Below are positions 9,737-21,500 of a stretch of 64,000 nt of DNA, in pieces; position 1 is the stretch's first letter, and the number at the start of each line of letters is the position of its first letter. A model generated the notes under the pieces. The model ran no database searches. It was not told the origin of the DNA and saw only the letters and a program-made list of their open reading frames with translations. Origin of the DNA: Amphibalanus amphitrite. Lineage: Eukaryota; Arthropoda; Thecostraca; Balanomorpha; Balanidae. The translations under genes were made by a program, and so were the position numbers. The stretch covers positions 62,001-126,000 of the forward strand of contig NW_024881626.1 of NCBI RefSeq assembly GCF_019059575.1, read 5' to 3'.

Positions 9737-10740
9737 TTAACCCTCTCCGGCCGACGGGAAGGGGGGCGGGTCACTCAGGCGTCGCCCCACCCTGACGGTT
9801 TTTTCGCGATTGGTCGGATTGCGCTGGTGATAAAGAGCTGAAACTTGGAACACCAGGCCTTTGATTCAAGCCGGACCTTGTGACATCAACCACATTTTCA
9901 GGTCAGGTCAGGTCACTGACCTATGACGTCATACGTAAACCTCTGCCGTTCTGCACGGTCCTAAAATAGTTCAATGCTGCAACTTCGCAACGCCCTCAGT
10001 GCCAGACGATTTTCACTTGAAGATGAAACTTAGCAGGGCTGCAGAGTCGATGGATTTTCGATGACTCCGACTCCGACTTCTACTCCCACTCCGGGCAGAT
10101 CTGTCGACTCCGACCGACTTCAACTTCGACTCCGACTCTGCAGCCTTGCCAGGTCTGCGGAGTCTCTGGATTTTCGGCGGCTAGACTCCGGTTCGCAAAA
10201 TCGACTCCGACTCCGGCTCCGGTCAGGACTGTCGACTTCGACCGACTCCGACTCCGCAGCCCTGCTCCCTAGACCTCTTCACTTGTATATATTTGATTTT
10301 TCTTAAAGGGCACCTGAGGTCAGGTCGCTTACAGGACCTCACCATCATAAGCCTCTAAGTCAATGCGGGGAACTATGGAAACTGTTATTTTGGCGCCGAA
10401 AATGATCTAAGACTAGGTATCTCGCATGCGAATCGCATGAAATCGTAACTGTACGCTCCGTGCGAGGTACGATGTTTAACTTTTGCACTATCTATTTAAC
10501 CTTGCGTGACGTCAACAAGGTAATCAAAGTTCTTCGTCAATTACTCCCTATCAAATCGAGTTAGCTTAGCGAGTCGCGAAAGTCATCAATGGATTGGACT
10601 CAGGAAGACCTATTGAATCGAATAAAAGGTATGCAACACAGCCTCCTTCAATCAACTTCTTGACCCAAGTGACTTTGATCTGACCTTGACCTGATGTCAA
10701 CACCCGATTTGACCTTACATTGGGACATTGGTCTTGGCAG
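9737..10740 (+). mobile_element. Partial TTAA/AGGTCA element, interrupted by GACTCC repeats
   Basis: Starts TTAACCCTCTCCGGCCGACG with a G-run/C-run tip like the TTAA-flanked family. Inside are AGGTCAGGTCA, TGACGTCA and the family core around 10310-10385 (ATAAGCCTCTAAGTCAATG, a diverged form of the core palindrome). Runs of GACTCC (10045-10265) lie inside. No right-hand TTAA end was recognised, so the right boundary is approximate. Confidence 0.5.
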
Positions 10741-10935
10741 GCACTCTAGTGAGTCGCCGGGGCTGAGCCCGTCCGAATGGACGGGTCGACCAGCCCCTCC
10801 CCCCCCCACTACTGACTACTCACTACATCCGGCTACGGGTGTGCTCCAGTAGACGGCTGCCCGCATGGGATTAAGTTGCCCGTCCAGCCTGGATCAGGGG
10901 GTTGAGGCGTGGAGGAATAGGATTTGACTATCCTG
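10740..10935 (-). repeat. Dispersed repeat, copy B (inverse of 6240-6420)
   Basis: GCCGGGGCTGAGCCCG, CCGGCTACGGGTG and GTCCAGCCTGGATCAGGGGG are the reverse complement of the blocks in copy A, in mirrored order. A C-run interrupts it at 10796-10807. Confidence 0.6.
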
Positions 10936-11961
10936 AGGATGGAAAAGATGGAACAGTGTGTTTTCAAAAGATGGCGATGCGTGCATTTTACGCCGGCATA
11001 AGAGCCTGGCGACTGCACACGCATGTCCTCTACCGAGGCAAAATGTCTTACCCCAATGCTCCGATTACTTCGTTGAGGACAAATATGGACTTACTGGACG
11101 TTTCCGACACCATAACTTCGTTTTAACACACCGCACCCAGCCGTTCAATCCCTAAATTCGATTGAGCTTGGCCCGCAGTTTACCATAGGGTTTAGCGCCC
11201 AACCCTCCGCCGTCCTATCTCACCAAGCTTCACCACTCCGCCGCTAGGTGGCCAGCCGTGGTCGCTTACATCAAAGGCGCCGACGGAGAGTTGCCGATCC
11301 AGGAATCTCTAATCCATGGTAAAAGCTAAGCTCGGCCCGCACTATTTCAAAAGTTAGAGATGTTTGAATTTCAGTGAGTTTCAAACGTCAGTAACTTTTG
11401 AAATAGTGCGGGCCGAGCTTAGCTTTTACGATATTCGTAATGAGGAGCATGTAATGTGTCCGCATACAAATTTTGACGAAAATCGGAGGGGCTCTCCGAA
11501 TGACCTTGAAATTCCGTAACTTTGTGACTCCGTAGCTTGAAAAATATGGCGGGACGAGCTTAACTTTTATGATATTTGTAATGAGGAGGATGTAATATGC
11601 TCGTATACCAATTTTGACGGAAATCGCAGGGGCTCACCCAAATGACCTTGAAATTCAAACCTCCGTAACTTCGTAAATATGGCGGGCCGAGCTTAAATTT
11701 TGTGATATTCGTAATGAGGAATATCTAGAGTGTCCGTACACAAATTTTGACGGAAATCGCAGGGGCTCTCCCGAATGACCTTGAAATTCAAACATCCGTA
11801 ACTTCGTAAATATGGCGGGCCGAGCTTAGATTTTGGGTGCATCGTAATCAGGACGTTACGTACTATGCACTGACCAAGTTTGGTCCAAATCGTAGGGGCT
11901 CACCTGATTCCGAATCTTAGATTATAGATTAGGATTCACTTACATCTAACTTGACGACCGT

Positions 11962-12524
11962 GTCTTTTCTGGTCTTTTCAGATCTTGTGGCTTTTCTATT
12001 GAAGGGTTTGCGGCTGACGCTGACGCAGCAACGGAAGAACGAGCAGAAACTAGCCAATTACCAAAGAGTTCTCATTTCACGAGCACCTTTGATTCATATT
12101 TGGAACAAAATATATTTCCAATAAGATTTACAAAACTTGATCATCTTACGTCATCGCTCCAAAGGTCTTGTCTTCAAGTTCCCATGTAAGAAATAAGCAT
12201 TAAGCATTTAAAGTGGGGATTTTAAACCATAAACAAATGTGTTGTACTTTTTGGAACACTTTGTCTGCATGACTCTCTGTTTTTGCGTTTTTCTTTAGTT
12301 TTGCTTGATTTTACAATTTGTATTCAATGACGTCATTGAACAGCTATTACCATTATTTAACAGCTATTTCTGGATCCTTGAAACATGACGGGCAAATAAG
12401 AGAAAGAGATAAAAACGGCAGAAGGGCGCCGGAGTGAAAATCCGTAATAATTTCGGTATATTTAGGCTTTGGAGGATTCTTTGTGGATTATTCAAGCACC
12501 AGGAGAGAGGGAGAATTGAAAATC
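11962..12524 (+). promoter_or_regulatory. Upstream region and probable 5' UTR of PSMD4
   Basis: This is the 563 bp between the foldback element and the PSMD4 start codon. It is unique-looking and not repetitive. The last 40 bp before the ATG are purine-rich, as in a leader. No TATA box at a clear position; a transcription start cannot be fixed from sequence. Confidence 0.35.
12021..12030 (+). promoter_or_regulatory. Candidate antioxidant/CncC-Maf type element (TGACGCAGCA)
   Basis: TGACGCAGCA fits TGACNNNGCA, the element through which NRF1/CncC raises proteasome subunit gene expression in animals. It lies about 500 bp before the PSMD4 ATG. A 7-base match occurs by chance about once per 8 kb counting both strands, so position and gene identity carry most of the weight. 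Confidence 0.3.
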
Positions 12525-12550
12525 ATGGTACTTGAAAGTACTATGATATG
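12525..12550 (+). CDS. PSMD4: PSMD4 exon 1
   Basis: ATG in context AATCATGG, with A at -3 and G at +4. It encodes MVLESTMI plus TG of the next codon, followed by a GTAAGC donor. MVLESTM(V/I)C is the near-invariant N-terminus of metazoan Rpn10, which fixes the start. Only 26 bp long, so gene finders could easily miss it. Confidence 0.93.
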
Positions 12551-15500
12551 GTAAGCCAGTTTCTTTACCACTTTCTTTCGTACATCGTGCCGGTATTATT
12601 GTCGTGCCTTCTTTTTCAATTTGAATTTACTTTTTTCTCGTGACTCAGTTTATAAGTTCATTTTCATCATTTTCTACATTTGCATACAAACATTCTATCC
12701 ATTCTATTTTGTCTCTGAGCTTGCCTAACCAAGGGTTGTTCTATGATAGGTACTCTATGAATTGGGTAATTGCCGCGCCATGTCAATGTCAATGTGTGGA
12801 TCACCCATGATCGTTAATACATAGGTACATACATACGCACATTACTCACTTCATTGTACTGTCTAGAATATGCTCACAAACCCTCTTCAGTGTCATACCT
12901 GTTCAGGAATGGAAAGAGCACAATAGCCCGGATTCAGACGGATAATAAGTCAAACCCAAGACATATACTTATGAGTGCTGTTCTATATCATTTTTTTCAG
13001 CATGTTGCTGGTTTTCTCATAGCATATTTGAATCCTCCCTAACATGTTAGCTGTTCAATGGCACTCCTAAGCAAAATATTTGGTATAATTTATATTTTTT
13101 GCCAGTTTTTTGCTTCTTGTAACACTGACACTAACATTGTAACACTGATTCAAACCAGCAAATGGCAAAACCATATTTCTTCCAGTAAAAATGCAGGCCC
13201 TGGTAGGCAACCACACTTACAATCATTAACCCATCGTATTTTTACCTACAGCATTGATAATAGTGACTACATGCGCAATGGCGATTTTGTGCCATCGCGC
13301 ATTCAGGCCCAGCAAGATGCCGTCGGTATGGTGTGCCATGCCAAGACGCGCTCCAATCCGGAGAACAACTGTGGCCTCATTACCTCCGCCGGGTGAGTGA
13401 GCAGCAGTCCAGACCAGTGACATGATGGCCACATACTTGCAGCTGACTGCTGTGAGCATAACCAGTTGGGACCACACAACCCTTATAAAAGTGATTCAAT
13501 GAAAAAACTCAATTGAAATGCACCAGTAAGGAGCCTTTTGACTTTTGAGCTGACTAATTAGTGAGTGAGTGTGAGATTGAGTTTTGCATATGCAGAAGAA
13601 TTAACTAATTAAGTGAGACCTGCAGATAACTTTTGTGTGTCATGCTATGATGCTTCTATCTAGTCCCTGATTTTGTACCAACTTTGAGTGTGTCCTGCTC
13701 AGCCATTCTCAAGATGTGTAAGCGGCTTTCATGTGCACATGCAGACTGGGTCCCGAGTGACGTGTGCCCGGCACTGTACTCACTTGGCTGAGTTATCCCT
13801 AACTTTATATCAAATTCATTAAGTAAGATGTGAGTGCAATCGGCCTATGTGTTCTCAAGGTCTGGAAGCGACCCCTGCATCAGCACATTCGCACGCGCAG
13901 TAGCACCCCAACTATGATTCATATAATACATTGTCTGGCGACTACCCGCCAGTATGTCATGTTTCAGCGCAATCGGCCCAATAGTTACCGAGCCATCGTA
14001 ATGGAAAGAAAATTAACACCTCTTCATTTTGCCCGAGACATGTGCAGTAAGGGAATAGGGACTATCCCCATTACAGACATCGGGACGAGTCCAATCTTAG
14101 TCAAAGAGATTGAGTGACCCTACAAAAAAAAGACCGCATGGAAATCGGTCCAATGACTGTTGAGCCATCAGCCCCTGAAAGCCTGACCACGGCGGGTCGG
14201 CCGCTGACGCTCAGAATTTTCCGGTAATTTACGAAGAACTTCATTTGGCGCTCCGGCCTTCGCGCTCGCTCGTGGCAAGTTGCTGTAGATTTGTTCCCAG
14301 GATGTTAGCTGTCGACTCTGCTGCCACCTGCGGGATCATGTGCGCTCGTATGGTGTTGTGCACCGGAACAGGTGGCAGCACATCACCGACGGGCTACTAT
14401 GATTGTACTCGACGACGAATAGCCCATGGTGGTGCTAGATCTTTGATTAAAAAAAATATATATATATGTATTAACGAATGAATATGTTTTGACAAACACA
14501 TGTCGACTTTGTAATTTCATCCCACGTACCATGTTGTAGGAAGAGTGCTCTTACACCAACCTCTATTTTTTTTATCGGGACTTCATTCCTTTCCCAAACG
14601 CATCTTTTTCGGACATGAAAACGTTAGCCCTAGAACGCCTAGGGGGGGGGGGTGTATCAACCCCCCCCCCCTGAGGTTTTTTTCGAAGTGCACGCTAAAC
14701 GGCTTGTCGTAGCGGGCTGAAATTTTCAATACCCTCTGGGGCAACCTTTACGCATCTTTTGCTGAAAAAAAATTGATCGGGTCATGTCAGGTCACGGAGT
14801 TATGACGTCATAAGAGGTACAGCCTCCGGCCGGATTTTCACAAACTGAGTGCCAACGCCCGAGGTTTCCTGCCGGTGGTACGGACATCGGTTGATGGATC
14901 GTGATGAAACTTCCCATGCATGTTGGGGCAAGTATTGGCTATCATATGGTATAAGAAATGTGACCGGGTCAGGTCAGGTCACGGAGCTATGACGTCACAA
15001 GAGGAACAGCGTCCGGTACTATTTTTGAAAAGCGCCCGAACCACTATTTTGCTAATTCTTGTCACCTCAATGGGAATATGCAGCAATATTAGCTTCTATA
15101 GGGAGCAAATGGACCTCCCAAATCCAAAAATACAATCAGATTTCAAAAATTTAAATTTTGATTTTTCGAATTTCTGCCGCCGACTGTGACCTTGCCGACT
15201 TCCGGCGCTCCCAACGCGCCATTTTTAGAGCTAGAGAAACGAAAGACATACCAAACGATAGAGAATCGATCAAGGAACACGATAGTGAAGGTTTCAAGTC
15301 GATATCTCCCACCGTTTTGCCGCAATCGCCGCGGAAAGTTGAAAAAAGTCTATTTTTCCGAAAATTTGACCTTTGACCGGTCAAAAGTAGGTCAAATGTT
15401 GACCTAGGACCAAAAAATATACCACCAATCGCGAGATCTCGTTGAGAGCAATCCGTTGGTTTTTTCCGCTAAGCTCTACGACCTTCCGTTTCGAAACGCC

Positions 15501-18500
15501 AGGGGGGGGGGGTCGTAACAACCCCCCCCCCCCTGGTCGTTCGTGTTATGAGAAATGGCCTGGTCGTGCGAGGGTTAAGCTTCAGGTAAAAAACGGTCAC
15601 CAGGTCACATCAAGTGACCGTACCTCTGTGAAAAAGTATGGTTTTCCCCTGTTACACATAAGCAGCATGCGTCTCAAACTGTCAATGGATTTAAGTGACA
15701 GGATGTGCGGAGCGTGGAGCGTGCATACTTTACATGTTGTACCGGGATCAGCTAAAGTTGTAGATGCCCGTGTATAATCTGTTCGGTCTATCGCTCGGAC
15801 TTTTCCATCGTCGGGTGACTCACCCGCCCCTGGCGGCGCTGCGCTCGAGCGTCACACCCCACCACTGTGTCTGACGGCCTTTCTCGCCGCAGGGGTCAGG
15901 TGCTGACCACCCTCACCACAGATGCCGGACGCATTCTCTCCAAACTGCACGAGGTCACGCCCAACGGAGAGTCCAACTTCCTCAGCAGTCTGCGCATCGC
16001 TCACGTGAGTGTTGGGGAGTCTCTCACTGGAAGATGGGAAGTGCTCGCACGAGTGCCCGAGTGTCGAGGAGCGCAGGTGGCGGTCTGGCGGCGGGCCCCT
16101 GGTGGGAGAGAGGGTGAACGGTGGTGTCAGAGTGGGAGAGAAAAGTACCTAACTAAGAACAACTTTGAAATTCCCAAACTCGTCTTATTTCTCTGCTGCG
16201 GTAACTACCTACACCGCAGCTCTCCATTATCCAGTTAAACTAAGTTCTGATTGACGTTCCTAGCCGCCTTAATAACATTTCAAGCTACCGGAGAAAAAGT
16301 CTATTGCCTGGCAGTGTGCGCTCAGTGAGGGCACAGTTATATTACTGCCAGTCACAGTGATAATGGAACCGTTTGATCGAGCGCTGTCAGCCAACAGCCA
16401 CGCAGATGCCTCTAAAAATATGTAATAATCGTCCCGAGCTCACAAATATCTCCCGTCTTTTGTCGCCCGATCTCGAGAAGCTGCCGCAGTCAGTGTACCG
16501 CTCAGTGGCATTAGGTTCGAGCTGATGGGATCCGTTTGCGCCAGCGAGCAGGACTAGAGGTAGTGAACGGGACCGAGCTGTGTCCGGGTTTCCTGGAGGA
16601 CCCGTCCCCTCTGCTGACGTCAGCATTGGCTGGTGGGCGTCCAGCTCGGTCACCCAGCAGTCAGCGGCGCCTCCGACTGGGGCGGGACGGCTGCTGGCAC
16701 GCTGTCTGTGCCGCTGCTGACGGTGAAGATCGGCGGCCGGGCCGGCGACTCCGCCTGGACGGGAGTTTAGGAGGAGGGCATGCGTGGGAAGTCTTCCAAT
16801 TCATTGGGAGTGCGGGGCTGTTAAGGGATGACCTCCCCCATTCCCCCCCCCCCCACATAACTCTAGCGAAAGTACAAATAACTCCGCAGTGGGACATTTT
16901 TTATGACACTGGTGTACTCAATAGAATAGTCGATGTGCATTGAACTTTGAAGGGGTCCGATCTTTCCCTTTGTCCCATACGTTCTTGGCTTTGCGGCTGT
17001 GAGAAGCACAATAGGGGCGATGGTTGATATTTGAGACCTAGTCTTTTGATAAACTACTGGAGAGCTGTGATCGCCCCGCGCCTCTGAGTGAATGTAGCCC
17101 GCCATGCCTGCCGTCTGGGATGGAGGCAGACTGTTGTGAGGTTAGTGACAGACTATTGATAGGTTGCTGACGGGCTGATACCGTTGGCTCCCAGAGCCAA
17201 CTTCGTCCTCCGCCCGGGGATGTCCTAGCCTCCCAGCGGATAAACGGTCATCAGCGGGACGACTTTTTCGTGCTCGATATCAGTGCTATGGGGTGTGGGA
17301 ATAGCTCAGGCGACGCGAAAGAATGATATCAGTTATGGCTGTAATGTGCTATAATATTTAGGTTGTTCTTTTCCGGCAGCTTGAAGTTGTTGTGTTTCCA
17401 TGGCCTCGTTTCAAAGACGAATGCTCTAAAATATATCCCTTGCATGTGGATTTTCTTGTGTTTTCAAGCATCCTGGATTTGTCCCATCCTTTCCAAAATC
17501 TCACCTGCCCAAAATAAGATGTAGCGAAAATGTGGAACAGAATGCCTGTCAAGCTTTTTTATATGGTTAATTCATATATACATTTTTCTTTACGATGTTT
17601 TTCAGACTTCAGTCCTTAATTAGCAAAGCATTGGTACACCTATTCTGTTTCAACTAAACGGGACCACTAATTCAATAATTCAGTAATTCAATTAGAAACT
17701 AGAAATTAAGTGAAACATATTTTACAGTTAAAATTGTATGTATGTATTTGTATGTATGTATGTATGTATGTATGTATGTATTTGCATGTATGTATGTATG
17801 TATGTATGTATGCATTTGCATCGTGCAATCGGTCCATGAACACATGGCTATTATGATTGGCATGTCATAAAGACGGAACATCGGGATTCGGAATGGATAC
17901 ACAACTCACGCACACATTCACGCAAGCACACACCCGGTTCACATCACATTAGTGCATCACACTACTCGTTTTGCTGTTTTGCGGGAAGGTATCTGCGGAG
18001 CCTTTCGCGGTCCCATGTTGCGCAGGCTCGGCGGCAGATCATTGTGGCCCGTGACGGCAGAAAACAGAAATCGTTATTCGTTGGCTTCCCGATTCCGTGC
18101 CTGCGTATCGCAGGTCTCTCCAGCAAGTCAGCCTGTCTTAGCTTTTCATTTACGGGATCAAGTTAAATAGGTTACCTATCGAGGGTATGTAACTAATTAT
18201 CGTTTTGAAAGGCTCGACTCCACCACATTTGATGTGACATTTCACATCACTCTATGATCTATCACAGTTGATGTGCGCACGTTTCTATTTGTTATATGCG
18301 AACTTACAGGGTGAATTACCAGAATTACCCGAACATTGTTAATAAGCGTATAAAATAAGGCAAACATGATTGCGCTTTTTTTTTTCCTTTTTCTCGTCAT
18401 TCAACTAGGGTGGCTGTGAAATAGCACATGCAATAGATACGCTTGTTACAAGATCACCCGTCGCCCGTCAGTGATGGAAAATGCCAGCGGCATTGCTGGT

Positions 18501-21500
18501 CTCAGTTGTTTTATGGGTCTTACTATATAACATGCAATAGATACGCTTGTTACAAGATCAGCCGACAATGATGGGAAATGCCAGCGGCATTGCTGGTCTC
18601 AGTTGTTTTACGGGTCTCCCGAAACTGGGTGTAGGCCTGTTTTCTTTGACCTCTAGCTTGCCGGAGGATAATGCGATCATATAAGATAAACTTAACATCA
18701 AAGTTTTCCCAGGCCATAAGGCATTATCCCCCAAATCAAAAATTTCTGCCTACACCACTTTTGCCGCGTTTTTTACATCTGAAGTGGAGAAGCTCCATGT
18801 CTGAACATGGCGCGACCTTTGGCTTCCAACAGATTTGGTTTCCAAAACAAACCCGTTCATGCCCAGTTGGTTCACGGCATCCAGTTTTTGTACTCGTAAA
18901 ATATTACTACAGTAGTACTCTGTGTTAACAGTTGTCTTTGGGCCATCATATCAAGCCGAATGAGTGCACGGTGGCTCAAAATGTCTCACAATTTGATTTT
19001 CGACGGGTGCCTGGCCGTCTCTGCTGTTGGGGCGTTGTAGCCATCGGACGTTCACACACGCCTTTTTCGGGCGGTTCAAATGACAGAATACCTTCGCTAG
19101 ACCACAAAGTGTGCTTCAATGTGCTTTTTCTGTTGTATTTGTTTTTGGGATGAATGTATGTGTTAAAACACATAAAACACAATAGGTGATGTTTTTGGGA
19201 TGAATTGTAGTGATTTGCGCTGCTTTTCCCGTAGTTTTCGCATATTTTTCAGGCGAAGGACCCCAAATTCCAAAATTTTGTTGAAGATAGTGGTGCAAAG
19301 TAGACTGATGTTTTGTAGATAATCCTGATCAATCGTTTAGCTAGTTTTTAGCTAGATCGGTGACGTTTGTTGTCCATAACAAGCAACCACCCGTTTGACA
19401 ACTGGTGCATGACCCTTTTTGGCCGAGCCCAAGCTTGTCAATCAGGTTTATCTCTTGCTCTCTCTGGCTTCGTTAGCTGATATAATTGCGCTTTGCTCAA
19501 TCCTAACTGCTTGCAGATGAGCTGCTGAAGCTCTCCAGCAAAAACCATGCCGAAAGTCCGTTTACAAAGTTGAGAACGGGAGTTGATTCACCATGGTTGC
19601 ATATTAGTGGCTTGTGCTGAAAACGGGAAGGGACTACTCTTGCTTGACTGGATAATAATTGACTCGAGTCGTTATCGGTCACCAAAAGCACACAGTCCCC
19701 AGGCTCTATAGCTAAGGGATATCTTATAAAAGTATGATGCTTGTATATCATTAGAATCGAGCGCAATCGTACTTTTAGCCAGCAAAGAAATGTTAGGGTA
19801 ATTCTGGGACACTCTGTAGTGGTGCGCTGGGTGGGCCTGCGGTATTTTGCGTTCCTCAAGCAGATTTTCGCCAGCAGAACGATGAAAGAACAATATGTAA
19901 GCTCTTTTGCTGGAGTTCTCCGGGTTTTGTCTAGCCCAGGGGAACCGGATTTTCGGCGGCCGCCGCTGCCTGGCCTCATCGGTCACATGTCTATGTTTTC
20001 GGTGCTGCGCCGGCACGCACCAACAGCTTCACGGTCGTCTGCTGCACCTTTTAGACACTGGTATCGGCGCGTCCTCCTGAGCGAGCGCGTGTGATGGACG
20101 AGACCGCTGATGTGCTTGATTGGCTGTTAATCTACGGCGTCAGTAGAGTTGATGATTGTGTGGTTATTATCAGTAGTTTTGGCCTTTGCGGGGCAATCAG
20201 TCACTCATTTGTGCCAGGCCAGCAGTGAATAATGGCCTGGTGACAGGAGATGCTGCATAAAATAGTCGGCACTGACATCTGCGGAATTTATGGAAGCTCA
20301 TTAGAGACGGGCTGGCGCCAAGCTTCATGTGGATGGGGCTAGTGGCGATGCTGAATATTGACAGCCATTGGATATATTTGATACTTTGTATGTAACTGGT
20401 GACCTCATTCCTACCACATGCTGTGCACTGTTCATTGCGCACGCTGCACAGCTTCAAACTGACAAATCTAGTTTACTCATTTTTTTTCTACCGTTAACCC
20501 ATTGTGTACACTGTACAAATTGAGAGCGTGACATCATGTTAGAACATAAACAATCATAAAACCATTTTGAAGAAGAATCATGATGTTTCAATGCAATTAT
20601 TAAATTACTATAAATATTCATTGATATATTTTGGCTGGCTTTTTTGTCAGAACACTTCATCTTATGACATCTGTTCCATTGTATATTTACTATGAAGCTC
20701 TCGCGGGTGGTTTTAAGGCTAGGGCTAGGGCCTATAAGACACAATGCTAATTTACGGTCATTTGATTTGCGCGTGCCTTTCTTTACAGTATTCCATTTGT
20801 ATGCATCGATTAAATCGAGTTAATGTACCTAGTTTGCATGCTATTCGGTTCAAGATGGGGCTCGGGGCCATTTGGTTTAAACAGGCTCCACGTGATCTGA
20901 ACTTTCGAAACCAGCAAAACATCTTTTGAGGACAATGGCCATAGTTAACACTGCACGCGAGCAAGTGCAATGCTGATTCTCAACTGACTGCGTGGCTCAG
21001 CCGCCTGGCCGATCACTCGCGGCGCACCGTATTTGAACGCAGTCCACCCAGTTGGTCTTGAGATGCGGAAGCGGTCCCTCGCACGTACACACGTGCGAAC
21101 TGAGCCCCAAGTGACATTTGTTGGACACCTTTGTAACCGGTTTCCAACGGTGTATCGAATATAAATGCAATGGTTAGATTTAGAAGCGGCCCCCTGCACA
21201 TGCAAAAGCACCCCAACCGTGATGCATGGATTGCATTGCCCGTTTGGTGTCTTCCAATAGGCCAAGTTTCAATGCAATCGGCCCTGTTATTGGGGAGGAG
21301 GCGTTTGTAAAGACAAGGAGAGCAATTTTGACACCTCTTGGTTTTCCACTTGGCACGTGCCGTGGTGGCCACCTACATCGATCGAATGTAAGGCTACCCG
21401 ACAAAAAGATCACTGGTCAATCGGCTCAGCAGCAGTCGCCGAGGTATAAGTCGCAGAAGCCTGATCACGCCTGGCAGGCTGGCGGGCGGCTTATTTCCAT

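Larger units (their letters stand above)
8962..11961. mobile_element. 3.0-kb inverted-repeat (foldback) element with ~540-bp arms made of ~130-bp repeats
   Basis: ACGGTCGTCAAGTTAGATG at 8962 is mirrored by CATCTAACTTGACGACCGT ending at 11961, and the match runs inward to about 9501 and 11422. Each arm is itself a tandem array of roughly 130-bp units sharing GCTCGGCCCGCCATATTT, AAGTTACGGAGG and TTTCAAGGTCATT. A separate perfect-looking hairpin (about 11319-11429) sits at the inner edge of the right arm, beside a CCATGG that also borders the left arm at 9501. The spacer holds other repeats. No transposase was recognised. Confidence 0.7.
13393..15892 (+). other. PSMD4 intron 2
   Basis: 2,500 bp, GTGAGT to CTCGCCGCAG. 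It carries a CACGTG-type repeat (about 13660-14285) and a TTAA-family relative (14624-15578). The stretch 15579-15780 also contains AGGTCA and TGACC motifs. Nothing coding. Confidence 0.8.
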
